Assembly: GCF_024679095.1 (NCBI RefSeq) | Contig: NW_026110563.1 | Coordinates: forward strand, 62,001-126,000 | DNA: 64,000 nt | Direction: 5' to 3' | Origin: Eriocheir sinensis | Taxonomy: Eukaryota; Arthropoda; Malacostraca; Decapoda; Varunidae | Shown here: positions 1-17,731 of the stretch, piece after piece | How the letters are laid out: each line of letters starts with the position of its first letter | Position numbering within the stretch: the first letter of the stretch is position 1 | Translations under genes and position numbers: made by a program | Notes under the pieces: generated by a model | Told to the model about the DNA's origin: nothing | The model's input: the letters and a program-made list of their open reading frames with translations, nothing else | Database searches by the model: none

Positions 1-518
1 ACATTATTTTATGTATTTTGTATATACATTTTAATTCAAATTTAGCTTATTTTATCTGTATTTTGTATATCTATTTTCATACGAATTTAATTAATTCTGT
101 GTATTTTTGTATATAGTTTTATACAAATTTACGTTATTTTATGATGTATTTTGTATATTTATTTTTATACAAATACACATTCTTTTATAGGTATTTTGTT
201 TATTTATTTTGATACGAATTTACATTATTTTATGTGTATTTTGTATACATTTTCTTATACGTATTTACTTCATTTTCTGTGTATTTTGTATATATATTTT
301 TATAGAAATCTACTTTATTTTATGTGTATTCTTTTATATATTTTGAAACAAATTTACATTATTTGATATGTATTTTGCATATCTATTTCAATACAAATTT
401 ACCTTATTGTAAGTGCATCTTGTATATTTATTGTAATACAAATTTAAATATTTTATGTGTATTTTGGTATATATATTTTTATAAAAAAAGCGTTATTTAA
501 TGGGTATTTTGCATCTTA
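1..518 (+). repeat. Repeat block 1, T-rich units on + strand
   Basis: About 11 units in plus orientation, truncated by the window start. The order from about 144 onward is a1 (TTACGTT), a2 (acacattcttttat at about 175), a3, a4, a5, a6, a7, a8 and a9, so this is a partial cassette A. It ends in the a9 unit (GGGTATTTTGCATCTT at 502-517), where orientation flips. Confidence 0.85.
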
Positions 519-2690
<2,172 letters not shown>

Positions 2691-2759
2691 AATTTGCATA
2701 AAAATATATATATAAAACACATTAAATAATGTACATGCGTATAAAAATATGTATACAAA

Positions 2760-5475
2760 ATACCAATGAAATAATCTAAATTCGTATCGAATTAAATTAA
2801 CAAAATACCAAAAAAATAATGGAATTTTGGATGAAAATATATATAGAAAATACAGAAAAATAAAATAACATAAATACAAATATACACATAAAATAATTTA
2901 AAATTGAATTAAATAAATATACAAAATAAACATAAAATAAGGTAAATTTTTAATGAAATATATGAACAAAATACACATAAAATAATATAAATTTGTATGA
3001 AAATATATAAAAAATACCCAGAAATAATTTGAATTTGTGTGAAAAAAGATATACAAAATACACATAAAACTAGGTAAATTTCTTTTGAAATATATATACA
3101 AAATACTGATAAGATATTGTAAATCTGTGTCAACATATATCAACAAATACACGTAACGTAACGTAACGTAACGTAACGTAACGTAAATTTGTATAAAATA
3201 TATATACAAAATACACATTAAATTAAGGAAAAATGTATAAAAAAATATATACAAAATACACATAGAATAATGTAAAATCGTATCAAAATAAATGAACAGA
3301 ATATCAATAAAATAATGTAAATTTCTATGAAAATAAAGATGCAAAATACCCATAAAATAACGCATATTTGTATAAAAATATATATACAAAAATATACAGA
3401 AAATAAATAAATTTGTATTAAAATAATTATACAAAATGCACATACAATAAGGTAAATTTGTATTGAAATAGATATGGAAAATACACATAAAATGATGTAA
3501 ATACGTATAAAAATATATATACAAAATACACCTAAAATAAGGTAAATTCGTATCAAATTCAATAAACTAAATTTCAATAAAAGAATATATATATGTAGGA
3601 AAATCAATATACAAAATAATATATAAAAAACCTAAAATTTGTATTAAAATACATACAAAAAAACACAAAAATAATTTCAATTTGTATGAAAATAGATATA
3701 CAAAATCCACATAAAATTAGGTAAATTTGTATTGAAATACATATACAAAATACACATAAAATAATGTAAATTTGTATGAAAATATATAAACAAATAGACA
3801 TAAAGTAACGTATGTTTGTATAAAATATATATAGAAAATGCACATTAAATAATGTAAATATGTAAAAGAAAATATATACAAAATACACATAGAACAATGT
3901 AAAATCGTACCAAATAAATACACAGAATATCAATCAAATAATGTAAATTTGTATGAAAATAAAGATGCAAAATACCCATTAAAAAAAACATATTTTTAAA
4001 AAAACATATATACAAAAATACACATCAAATAATTAAATTTACATTAAAATGAATATACAAAATGCACATACAATATGATAAATTTGTATTGAAATAGATA
4101 TGAAAAAAAAACACTTCAAACAATGTAAATTTGTTTCAAAATATATATAAGAATACACATAAAAAAACGTAAATTTCTATAAAAATACAAATAAAAAATA
4201 CACATAAAATGATATAAATACATATAAAAATATATATACAAAATAATCATAAAATAATGTAAATTCGTACCAAAATAAATAAACAAAATACCAATAGAAG
4301 AATGTGAATTTGTATGAAAATAAATATACAAAATAAACATAAAATAACGTAAATTTGTATAAAACTATATACAAAAATACACAAAAGTAATTTAAATTTG
4401 TATGAAAATAGATATACAAAATATACATAAAATAAACTAAATTTGTATTAAAATATATATACAAAATACATAAAATAATGAAAATTTGTATCAAAATATT
4501 TTAACAGATGCGCATAAAATAACGTAAATTTGTTTTAAAATATACAAAATACACATTAAATAATGTAAATATGTATAAAAAAATATATACAAAACACAAA
4601 TAGAATAATATAAAATCGTATCAAAATAGATGCACAGAATATTAATAAAAATATGTAAATTTGTATGAAAATAAAGATGCAAAATACCCATTAAATAACG
4701 CTTTTTTTTTTAAATATATATACCAAAATACACATAAAATATTTAAATTTGTATTACAATAAATATACAAAATGCACATACAATAAGGTAAATTTGTATT
4801 GAAATAGATATGCAAAATACATATAAAATAATGTAAATTTGTTTCAAAATATATATAAGAATACACATCAAACAAAGTAGATTTCTAAAAAAATATATAT
4901 ACAAAATACACAGAAAATGAAGTAAATACGTATAAGAAAATGTATACTAAATACACATAAAATAATGTAAATTCGTATCAAAATAAATAAACAAAATACC
5001 AATAAAAGAATGTGTGTTTGTATAAATATAAATATACAAAATACATCATAAAATAACGTAAATTTGTATAAAACTATATACAAAAATACACAGAAGTAAT
5101 TAAATTCGTATGAAAATAGATATACAAAATACAGATAAAATAAGCTAAATTTGAATTGCAATGTATATACAAAATACATAAAATAATGTAAATTTGTATC
5201 AAAATATTTATAAAAATATATATAATAACGTAAATTTGTTTAAAAATATATAAACAAAATAAACATTAAGTAATGTAAATACGTATAAAAAATATGTACA
5301 AAATACACATATAATCATGTAACTCGTATCAAACTAAATAAACAAAATAGCAATAAAATAATGTAAATTTGTATGAGAAAACATGTAAAAATACATAATA
5401 TAAAATAATGCAAATTTCTATAAAAATATATATACAAAACACACATTAAATAATGTAAATGCGTACATAAAATAA
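2760..5475 (-). repeat. Left arm of a large inverted duplication (partner 36,285-39,287)
   Basis: Read in reverse complement, this segment follows the partner unit by unit, including private markers: the CGTAA/TTACG pentamer run, aaactaggtaaatttctttt against the reverse at about 38,742-38,761, TGTAGGAAAATCAATATAC against the match near 38,190-38,207, the cgtataagaaaatg variant near 4,928, aatacagataaaataagc near 5,131, and the chimeric junction GCGTACATAAAATAACC at 5,461. Compared with the partner, this arm lacks about 5 units (about 215 bp) near 3,005. Confidence 0.75.
3152..3186 (-). repeat. CGTAA pentamer tract, 7 copies
   Basis: Seven perfect CGTAA units in a row inside an otherwise ordinary minus-strand unit (a13-like, with acaaatacacgtaa before and atttgtataaaa after). 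Its mirror at 38,659-38,678 has four copies. It is the most GC-rich and CpG-rich stretch in the window. Confidence 0.97.
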
Positions 5476-7840
5476 CCTAAATTTGTATAAAACTATATAT
5501 AAAAATACACAAAAATAGTTTAAATTTGTATGAAAAGAAATATACAAAATAAACATTAAATTAGGTAAATTTGTATTGAAATACATATACAAAATACACA
5601 TGAAATAATGTAAATTTGAATGAAAATATATAAACAAATACACATAAAATAACGTAAATTTGTTTGAAATATATTTTCAAAATATACATTAAATAATGTA
5701 AATATGTATTAAAAAAAATTATACAAAACACAAATAGAATAATATAGAATCGTATCAAAATATATACACAGAATATTAATAAAATAATGTAAATTTGTAT
5801 GAAAATTAAGATGCAAAATACCTATAAAATAACGCTTTTTTTTTTAATTATAGATACCAAAATACACATGAAATATTTTAATTTGTATTAAAATAAATAT
5901 ACAAAATGCACATAAAATAAGGTAAATTTGTATTGAAATAGATATGCAAAATACATATAAAATAATGTAAATTTGATTCAAAATATATATACGAATACAC
6001 ATAAAATAACGTAGATTTCTATAAAAATACATATACAAAATACACTTAAAATTAAAAAAATACGTATAAAAAAATGTATACAAAATACACATAAAATAAT
6101 GTAAATTCGTATAAATATAAATAAACAAAATACCAATAAAATAATGTGTATTTGTATAAATATAAATATACAAAATGCACATAAAATAACGTAAATTTAT
6201 ATAAAACTATATACACAAATACACAGAAGTAATTAAATTTATATGAAAATAGATATATAAAATACACACAAAAGCTTAATTTGAATTGAAATATATGTAC
6301 AAAATACATAAAATAAAGTAAATATGTATCAAAATATTTTTACAAGTACACATATAATTACGTAAATTTTATATAAAAATATATAAACAAAATACACATT
6401 AAATAATGTAAATACGTATAAAAAAATATGTACAAAATACATATATAATTATGTAATTCGTATCAAAATAAATAAACAAAATACCAATAAAATAATGTAA
6501 ATTTTTATGACAAAACATATACAAAATACACATAAAATAACGCAAATTTCTATAAAATATATGTACAAAAATGCACATAAAAAAAATTTGCATTAAAAAA
6601 TATATACAAAACACACATAACATAATGTAAATGAGTATAAACATATGTATACAAAATAGCTATAAAATAATCTAAATTCGTATCGAATTAAATTAAGAAA
6701 ATACCAATAAAATAATGTAATTTTGGATGAAAATATATATAGAAAACACACATAAAATAACCTAAATACAAATACAAATATACACATGAAATAATATAAA
6801 ATTGAATGAAAAAAATATACAAAATAAACATAAAATAAGGTAAATTTGTAATGAAATATATGTAAAAATAATGTAAAAATAATGTAAAAATAATGAAATA
6901 TATGTAAAAATACACATTAAATAATATAAATTTGTATCAAAATATATATACAAATACACATAAAATAACATGAATTTATAAAATTTGTATCAAAATATAT
7001 ACGAATACACACAATAAAATAACGTAAATTTTTATGAAAATATACATATAAAATACACACAAAATAATTTAAATACGTAGAAAAATATATATATATACAA
7101 AATACACATAAATAAATAAACAAAATTTCGATAAAAGAACGTATATGTGTAAGAAAATAAATATAGAAATTACACATAAAATAACGAAAATTTGTATAAA
7201 AATATATACAAAAAAAGAAACACAACAATAATTTCAATTTGTATGAAAATAGATATACAAAATACACATATAATTAGTTAAATTTGTATTTAAATACATA
7301 TACAAAGTACACATAAAATAATGTAAATTTATATGAAATGAAAACAAATTCACATAAAATAACGTACATTTGTTTAAAATATATAAACAAAATACACATA
7401 GAATAAAGTAAAATCTCATCAAAATATATACACAGAATATCAATAAAGTAATATATATTTGTATGAAAATAAATATGCAAAATAACCATAAAATAAATCA
7501 TATTTTTTTAAAAATACATATACAAAAATACACAGAGAATAATTAAATTTGTATTAAAATTAATATATAAAATGCAGATACAATAAGGTAAATTTGTATT
7601 GAAAAAAAAAGCAAAAATTTGTTTCAAAATATATATTCGAATACACATAAAATAGCGTAGATTTCTATAGAAATATATATACAAAATACACATGAAATGA
7701 TGTAAATACGTATAAAAATATATATACAAAATACACATTAAATTCTGTAAACTCGCTTCAAAATAAATAAACAAAAGATCAATAAAAGAATGTGTATTTG
7801 TATGAAAATAGCTATACAAAACACACATAAAATAACGTAA

Positions 7841-8525
7841 AATTATAGAAATATATACAAAAATACACAAAAATAATTTAAATTTCTATGAAAATAAATA
7901 TACAACATACACATAAAATTAGCTAAATTTGTATTGAAATACATATACAAAATACACATAATATAATGTAAATTTGAAAAAAAATACATAAACAAATACA
8001 CTTAAAATAACGTAAATTTGTATAAAATATATATACAAAATACAAATTAAATAATGTAAATATGTATAGAAAAATATATACAAAACACAAATAGAATAAT
8101 GTAAAATCGTATCAAAATAAATACACAGAATATTAATAAAATAATGTAAATTTGTATGAAAATAAAGAAGCAAAATACCCAATAAATAACGCCTTTTTTA
8201 TGAAAAAATATATACAAATATACACATAAAAAATTAAATTTGTTTTAAAATAAATATACAAAATACACATACAATAAGGTAAATATGCATTGAAATAGAT
8301 ATGCAAAATACATAGAAAACAATGAAAATTTGTTTCAAAATGTAGCTTTCTATAAAAATATATATACAAAATACACATAAAATGATGTAAATACGTATAA
8401 CAAAATATATACAAAATACACTTAAAATAATGTAAATTCGTATCAAAATAAATAAACAAAATACCAATAAAAAAATTTGTATTTGTATAAATATAAATAT
8501 ACAAAATACACATAAAATAACGTAA
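7841..8525 (-). repeat. Cassette A copy (minus), 685 bp, one unit collapsed
   Basis: Runs from reverse a16 (aattatagaaatatatac variant) to reverse a1 (ending acgtaa). The a5/a6 region is shortened: at about 8,333-8,350 the sequence goes from ttgtttcaaaatg straight to tagctttctataaaaat, so most of a5 is deleted. It abuts the B cassette at 8,526. Confidence 0.75.
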
Positions 8526-9220
8526 ATTTATATAAAACTATATACAAAAATACACAGAAGTAATTAAATTTGTATGAAAATAGATATACAAAATACACAC
8601 AAAAAAAGATAAATTTGAATTGAAATATATCTACAAAATACATAAAATAAAGTAAATTTGTATCAAAATATTTATACAAATACACATATAATAACGTAAA
8701 TTTGTATAAAAATATATAAACAAAATACACATTAAATAATGTAAATACGTATAAAAAATATGTACAAAATACACATATAATCATGTAATTCGTATCAAAA
8801 TAAATAAACAAAATACCAATGAAATAATATAAATTTGTATGAGAAAACATATACAAAATACACATAAAATAACGCAAATTTCTATAAAAATATATGTACA
8901 AAAATGCACATTAAATAAATTTGCATATAAATATATATACAAAACACACATTAGATAATGTAAATAAGTATAAAAATATGTATACAAAATACCTATGAAA
9001 TAATCTAAATTCGTATCGAATTAAATTAAGAAAATACCAATAAAATAATGTAATTTTGGATGAAAATATATATAGAAAATACACATAAAATAACCTAAAT
9101 ACAAATACAATTATACACATAAAATAATTTAAAATTGAATGAAATAAATATACAAAATAAACATAAAATCAGGTGAATTCATAATGAAATATATGTAAAA
9201 ATAGATATAAAATAATATAA
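8526..9220 (-). repeat. Cassette B copy (minus), 695 bp
   Basis: About 15 units from reverse b15 (atataaaactatatac, then acagaagtaattaa) to reverse b1 (tgtaatgaaatatatatg-like end before ataatataa). It includes the hallmark CATGTAATTCGTATC, GAGAAAACATATACAAAATA, TTGCATATAAATATATATAC and GGATGAAAATATATATAG words. Confidence 0.8.
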
Positions 9221-10169
9221 ATTTGTATGAAAATGTATATACAAATACACATAAAATAACATGAATTTGTATAAAATTTGTATCAAAATATATACGAATA
9301 CACAATAAAATAACGTAAATTTTTATGAAAAAATATATACAAAATACTCCCAAAATAATTTAAATACGTAGAAAAATATATATACAAAACCCACATAAAA
9401 TATTGAAAATTCGTATCAAAATAAATAAACAAAACTCCAACAAAAGAATATATATTTGTAGGAAAATATATATCCAAAATACAAATAAAATAACTAAAAT
9501 TTGTATAAAAATAAATACAAAAATACACAATAATAATTAAAATTTGTTTGAAAATAGATATCCAAAATACACATAAAATTAGGCAAATTTGTATTGAAAT
9601 ACATATACAAAATACACATAAAATAATATAAATTTGTATGAAAATATATAAACAAATACACATAAAATAACGGAAATTTGGATAAAATATATATACAAAA
9701 TAAACATTAAATAATGTAAATATGTATAAAAAAATATATATATACAAAATACACACAGAATAATGTTAAATCGTATCAAAATAAATAAACAGAATATCAA
9801 TAAAATAATGTAAATATGTATTAAAATAAAGATGCAAAATACCCATATAATAACACATATTTGTATAAAAATATATATACAAAACACACATTAGATGATG
9901 TAAATGAGTATAAAAATATGTATACAAAATACCTATGAAAAAATCTAAATTCGTATCAAGTTAAATTAAGAAAATACCAATAAAATAAATTAATTTTTGA
10001 TTAAAATATATATAGAAAATACACATGAAATTACCTAAATACAAATACAAATATACACATAAAATAATTTAAGATTGAATGAAGTAAATATACAAAATAA
10101 TCATAAAATAAAGTAAATTTGTAATGAAAAATATGTAAAAATACACATAAAATAATATAAATTTGTGTG

Positions 10170-10277
<108 letters not shown>

Positions 10278-10454
10278 AAATACACATATGAAAATTAATA
10301 CGAATACACATATAAAATAATGTAAATTTAAATTTATTGAAATATATAAACAAATATACATATAAATAATAATGTAAATACGTGAAAATATATATACAAA
10401 ATACACATAAAATAATGTAAATTGTATCAAAATAAATAAACAAAATATACATAA

Positions 10455-10589
<135 letters not shown>

Positions 10590-11507
10590 TAAATACACAT
10601 AGAATAATGTTCAATCGTATCAAAATAAATAAACAGAATATCAATAAAATAATGTAAATTTGTATGAAAATAAAGATGCAAAATACCCATATAATAACGC
10701 ATATATGCATAAAAATATTTATACAAAAATACACATGAAATAATTAAATTTGTATTGAAATAAATATACAAAATGCACATACAATAAAGTAAATTTGTAT
10801 TGAAATAGATATGCAAAATACACATCAATAATGTAAATTTGTATCAAAATATATATACGAATACACATAAAATAGAGTAAATTTCTAGAAAATATACATA
10901 CAAAATACATATAAAATGATGTAAATAGTATAAAAATATACATACCAAATACACCTAAAATAATGTAAATTCGTATCAAAATAAACAAACAAAATTCCGA
11001 TAAAAGAAGGTATATTTGTAGGAAAATAAATATACAAAATACACATAAAATAACACAAAAATAACGTGCATTTGTATAAAATATATATACAAAATACACA
11101 TAGAATAATGTAGAGTTGTATCAAAATAAATACACAGAATAGTAATAAAATAATGTAAATTTGTATGAAAATAAAGATGCAAAATTCCCATAAAATAAAG
11201 CAAATTTTATAAAAATACATATACAAAAATACACATAGAATAATTAAATTTGAATTAAAATTAATATACAAATAAGAAAAATTTGTATTGAAAAAATATA
11301 TATACGAATACACATAAAATAACGTAGATTTCTATAGAAATATATATACAAAATACACATGAAATGATGTAAATACGTATAAAAATATATATACAAAATA
11401 CACATTAAATAATGTAAATTCGAGTCAAAATAAATAATCAAAATATTAATAAAAGAATGTGTATTTGTATGAAAATACATATACAATACACACATAAAAT
11501 AACCTAA

Positions 11508-12211
11508 ATTTGTATAAAACTATATACAAAAATACACAAAAATATTTAAAATTTGTTTGAAAATAAATATACAAAATACACATAAAATTAGGTAAATTTG
11601 TATTGAAATACATTTACAAAATACACATAAAATAATGTAAATTTGAATGAAAATACATAAACAAATACACTTAAAATAATGTAAATTTGTATACAAAATA
11701 CACATTAAGTAATGTTAATATGTATAAAAAAATATATACAAAACCCAAATAGAATAATGTAAAATCGTATCAAAATAAATACACAGAATATTAATAAAAT
11801 AATGTAAATTTCTATGAAAATAAAGAACCAAAATACCCATAAAATAACACATTTTTTTATAAAAATATATATACCAAAATACATATAATTTTTTTTAATT
11901 TGTATTAAAATAAATATACAAAATGCTCATACAATAAGGTAAATTTATATTGAAATAGATATGCAAAATACATATAAAACAATGTAAATTTATTTCAAAA
12001 TATAAATACGAATACACATAAAATAACGTAGATTTCTATAAAAATATATATACAAAATACACATAAAATGAAGTAAATACGTATAAAAAAATGTATACAA
12101 AATACACATAAAATAATGTAAATTCGTATCAAAATAAATAAACAAAATACCAATAAAAGAATGTGTATTTGTATAAATATAAATATAAAAAATACACATA
12201 AAATAATGTAA
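11508..12211 (-). repeat. Cassette A copy (minus), 704 bp
   Basis: Sixteen units in the standard order read in reverse, from a16 (tgtataaaactatatac) to a1 (ending ataatgtaa, where most copies have ataacgtaa). Preceded by cctaa of the next a1 and followed directly by cassette B at 12,212. Confidence 0.85.
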
Positions 12212-12913
12212 ATTTATATAAAACTATATACAAAAATACACAAAAGTAGTTAAATTTGTATGAAAATAGATATACAAAATACACATAAAATAAGCTAAGT
12301 TTGAATTGAAATATATATATACAAAATACATCAAATAAGGTAAATTTGTAACAAAATATTTATACAAATATTCATATAATAACGTAAATTTGTATAAAAA
12401 TACTTAAACAAAATACACATTAAATAATGTAAATACGTATAAAAAATATGTACAAAATACACATATAATCATATAATTCATATCAAATTAAATAAAAAAA
12501 ATACTAATAATGTAATGTAAATTTGTATGAGAAAACATATAAAAAATACACATAAAATAACGCTAATTTCTTTAAAAATATATGTACAAAAATGCATATA
12601 AAATAAAGTAAATTTGCATAAAAATATATATACAAAACACACATTAAATAATGAAAAAACGTATAAAAACATGTATACAAAATACCTTTGAAATAATCTG
12701 AATTCGTATCGAATTAAATTAACAAAATAACAATACAATAATGTAATTTTCGATGAAAATATATATAAAAAATACACATGAAATAACCTAAATACAAATA
12801 CAAATATACACATAAAATAATTTAAAATTGCATGAAATGAATATATAAAATAAACATAAAATATAGTAAATTTGTAATGAAATATATGTAAAAATACATA
12901 TAAAATAATGTAA
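12212..12913 (-). repeat. Cassette B copy (minus), 702 bp
   Basis: Contiguous with the A copy on its left. Contains the b10 word (ATATAATTCATATC variant near 12,472), the b8 word (GAGAAAACATATAAAAAATA), the b5 to b4 boundary (GAATTCGTATCGAATTAAAT) and the b3 composite (TTTCGATGAAAATATATATA, a change from the usual TTTGGATGAAAA). Confidence 0.82.
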
Positions 12914-14341
12914 ATTTATATGAAAATATATATTCAAATACACATAAAATAACATGAATTTGTATGAAATTTGTATCAAAATATATACGAATATACACAA
13001 TAAAATAACGTAAATTTTTATGAAAATATATATGCAAAATACATATAAAATAATGTAAATACGTAGAAAAATATATATATACAAAATACACATAAAGTAA
13101 TGTAAATTCGTATCAAAATAAATCAACAAAATTCCAATAAAAGAATGTATATTTGTAGGAAAATATATGTACAAAATACAAATAAAATAACTAAAATTTG
13201 TATAAAAATATATACAAAAATACACAAAAATAATTTAAATTTGTTTGAAAATAGATATGCAAAATACACATAAAATTAGGCAAATTTGTATTGAAATACA
13301 TATACAAAACACACATAAAACAATGTAAATTTGTATGAAAATATATAAACATATACACATAAAATAATGTAAATTTGGATAAAATATATATACAAAATAT
13401 ACATTAAATGTTATAAATATGTATAAACATATATATACAAAATACACATAGAATAATGTTAAATCGTATCAAAATAAATAAACAGAATATCAATAAAATA
13501 ATGTAAATTTTTATGAAAATAAAGATGCAAAATACTCATATAATAACGCATAATTGTATAAAAATATATATACAATAATACATATAAAATAATTGAATCT
13601 CTATTAAAATAAATATACGAATACTCATAAAATAGAGTAAATTTCTATGAAAATATTCATACAAAATACATATAAAATGATGTAAATAAGTATAAAAATA
13701 TATATACCAAATATACCTCAAATAATGTAAATTAGTGTCAAAATAAATAAACAAAAGTCCGATAAAAGAACGTATATTTGTAGGAAAATAAATATTCAAA
13801 ATACACATAAAATAACGAAAATTTATATAAAAATATATAAAAAATACACAAAATTTATTTCAATTTGTATGAAAATAGATATACAAAATACACATATAAT
13901 TAGTTAAATTTGTATTTAAATACATGTTCAAAATACACATAACATAATGTAGTTTTGTATGAAATGAAAGCAAACACACATAGAGTAATGTAAATTTGAA
14001 TAAAATATATATAAAAAATACACATACAATAATGTAAAATCGTGTCAAAATCAATACAGAGAATATCAATAAAATAATGTAGATTTGAATGAAAATAAAG
14101 ATGCAAAATGCCAATAAAATAAAGCATATTTTTATAAAAATTATACACATAGAATAATTATTTTTTTTAAATTAATATACAAAATGCATATACAATAAGA
14201 TAGATTTGTATTGAAAAAATATGCAAAATACACATGAAACATTATAAATTTGTTTCAAAATCTATATACGAATACTCATAAATCAACGTACATATCTATA
14301 GAAATATATATACAAAATACACATGAAAAGATATAAACACG

Positions 14342-14586
<245 letters not shown>

Positions 14587-14696
14587 ATACACATTAAATA
14601 ATGTAAATTCGCGTTAAAATAAATAAACAAAATATCAATAAAAGAATGTGTATTTGTATGAAAACAGATATACAATATACACATAAAATCACCTAA

Positions 14697-15408
14697 ATTT
14701 GTATAAAACTATATACAAAAATACACAAAAATAATTTAAATTTGTATGAATATAAATATACAAAATACACATAAAATTAGATAAATTTGTATTGAGATAC
14801 ATTTACAAAATACACATAAAATAATGTAAATTTGAATGAAAATATATAAACAAATACACTTAAAATAACGTAAATTTGTATAAAATATATATACAAAATA
14901 TACATTAAATAATGTAAATATGTATAACAAAAATATAAACAAAACACAAATAGAATAATGTAAAATCGTATCAAAATAAATACACATAATATTAATAAAA
15001 TAATGTAAATTTATATGAAAATTCAGATGCAAAATACCCATAAATTAACGCATTTTTTATAAAAATATATATACCAAGACACATAAAATATTTGAATTTG
15101 TATTAAAATAAATATACAAAATGCACACATAATAAGGTAAATTTGTATTGAAATAGATATGCAAAATACATATAAAACAATGTAAATTTGTTTCAAAATA
15201 TATATACGAATACACATAAAATAACGTAGATTTCTATGAAAATATATATACAAAATACACATAAAATGAAGTAAATACGTATAAAAAAGGTATACAAAAT
15301 ACACATAAACTAATGTAAACTCGTATCAAAATAAATAAACAAAATACTAATAAAAGAATGTGTATTTGTATAAATATAAATATACAAAATACACATAAAA
15401 TAACGTAA
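14697..15408 (-). repeat. Cassette A copy (minus), 712 bp, complete
   Basis: All 16 unit types are present in reverse order, a16 through a1, with no missing unit. It is the clearest minus-strand reference copy. Left boundary is after acctaa at 14,696; right boundary is acgtaa at 15,408. Cassette B follows without a gap. Confidence 0.88.
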
Positions 15409-16109
15409 ATTTATATAAAACTATATGCAAAAATACACAAAAGTAATTAAATTTGGGTGAAAATAGATATACAAAATACACATAAAATAAGCTAAATTTG
15501 AATTGAAATATATATACAAAATACATAAAACAATGTAAATTTCTATCAAAATATTTATACAAATACACATATAATAACGTAAGTTTGTATAAAAATATAT
15601 AAACAAAATACACATTAAATAATGTAAATAGGTATAAAAAATATGTAGAAAATACACATATAATCATGTAATTCGTATCAAAATAAATGAATAAAATACC
15701 AATAAAATAATGTAAATTTGTATGAGAAAATATATTCAAAATACTCATAAAATAACGCAAATTTTTATAAAATTATATGTACAAAAATTGACATAAAATA
15801 AAATAAATTTGCATAAAAAATATATATACAAAACACACATTAAATAATGTAACTGAGTATAAACATATGTATACAAAATACCTATGAAAAAATCTAAATT
15901 CGTATCGAGTTAAATTAAGAAAATACCAATAAAATAATGCAATTTTGGATGAAAATATATATAGAAAGTACACATAAAATTACCTAAATACAAATACAAA
16001 TATACACATAAAATAATTAAAGATTGATTGAAATAAATATACAAAATATTCATAAAATAAAGTAAATTTGTAATGAAAAATATGTAAAGATACACATCAA
16101 ATAATATAA
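15409..16109 (-). repeat. Cassette B copy (minus), 701 bp
   Basis: Directly follows the complete A copy. Contains reverse b15 to b1, including the acaaaagtaattaaatttggg variant of b15, CATGTAATTCGTATC, the TTTGGATGAAAATATATATA composite and a final TGTAATGAAAAATATGTAAA. Confidence 0.83.
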
Positions 16110-17731
16110 ATTTGTATGAAAATATATATACAAATACACATAAAATAACATGAATTTGTATAAAATTTGTATCAAAATAAATACGAATACACACAATAAA
16201 ATAATGTAAATTTTTATCAAAATATATATACAAAATAATGTAAATACGTAGAAAATTATATATACAAAATACATATAAAATAATGTAAACTCGTATCAAA
16301 ATAAATAAACAAAATTCCAAAAAAAGAATGTATATTTGTAGGAAAATATATATACAAAATACAAATAAAATAACTAAAATTTGTATAAAAATAAATTCAA
16401 AAATACACAAAAATAATTTAAATTTGTTTGAAAATAGATATGCAAAATACACATAAAGTGAGGCAAATTTGCATTGAAATACATATACAAAATACACATA
16501 AAATAATGTAAAATTGTATGAAAATGTATAATCAAATACACATAAAATAACGTAAATTTGGATAAAATATATATACAAAATATACATTAAATAATGTAAA
16601 TATATATAAAAATATATATACAAAATACACATAAAATAATGTTAAAATGTATCAAAATAAAAAACAGAATATCAATAAAATAATGTAAATTTTTATGAAA
16701 ATAAAGACGCAAAATACCCATATAATAACGCATATATGCATAAAAATATATATACAAAAATACACATTAAACAATTAAATTTGTATTGAAATAAATACAC
16801 AAAATGCACATACAGTAAAATAAATTTGTATTGAAATAGATATACAAAATACACATCAATAATATAAATTTGTATCAAAATATATATACGAATACACATT
16901 AAATAGGGTAAATTTCTATGAAAATATACATACAAAATACATATAAAATGATACCAAATACACTTAAAATAATGTAAATTCGTATCAAAATAAACAAACA
17001 AAATTCCGATAAAAGAACGTATATTTGTAGGAAAATAAATATACAAAATACACATAAAATAACGAAAATTTGTATAAAAATATAAACAAAAAAAAAACAA
17101 AAATAATCTCAATTTGTATGAAAATAGATATACAAAATACACATGTAATTAGTTAAACTTGTCTTTAAATACATGTACAAAATACACATAAAATAATGTT
17201 AATTTGTATGAAATTAAAACAAATACACATAAAATAACGTACATTTGTATAAAATATATTTATAAAATACACATAGAATAATGTAAAATCGGATCAAAAT
17301 AAATACACAGAATATCAATAAAATAATGTAAATTTGTATGAAAATAAAGATGCGAAATACCCATAAAATAAAGCATATTTTTATAAAAATACATATACAA
17401 AAACACACATTCAATAATTAAATTTGTTATAAATTAATATACAGAATTCATATACAATAAGGTAAATTTGTACTGCAAAAATTTGCAACATACACATAAA
17501 AGTGGAAATTTGTTTCAAAATCTATATACGAATACACATAAAATAACTTAGATTTCTATAGAAATATATATACAAAATACACATGAAATTATGTAAATGC
17601 GTATGAAAATATATATACAAAATGCACATTAAATAATGTAAATTCGCGTCAAAATAAATAAACAAAATATAAATAAAAGAATGTGTATTTGTATGAAAAT
17701 AGATATACAAAATACACATAAAATAATGTAA

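Noticed and set aside
3152..3186. Telomere-like repeat (TTACG/CGTAA) marking an old telomere fusion
   Set aside because: The run is only 4-7 copies, is built from the TTACG start of the ordinary unit, and is embedded in normal array on both sides.
4697..4720. Poly-A or poly-T runs (for example near 4,703, 5,835, 14,161 and 25,150) as retroposon tails
   Set aside because: They lie at the same place in the a8/a9 units, are short, and have no target-site duplication or element body next to them.
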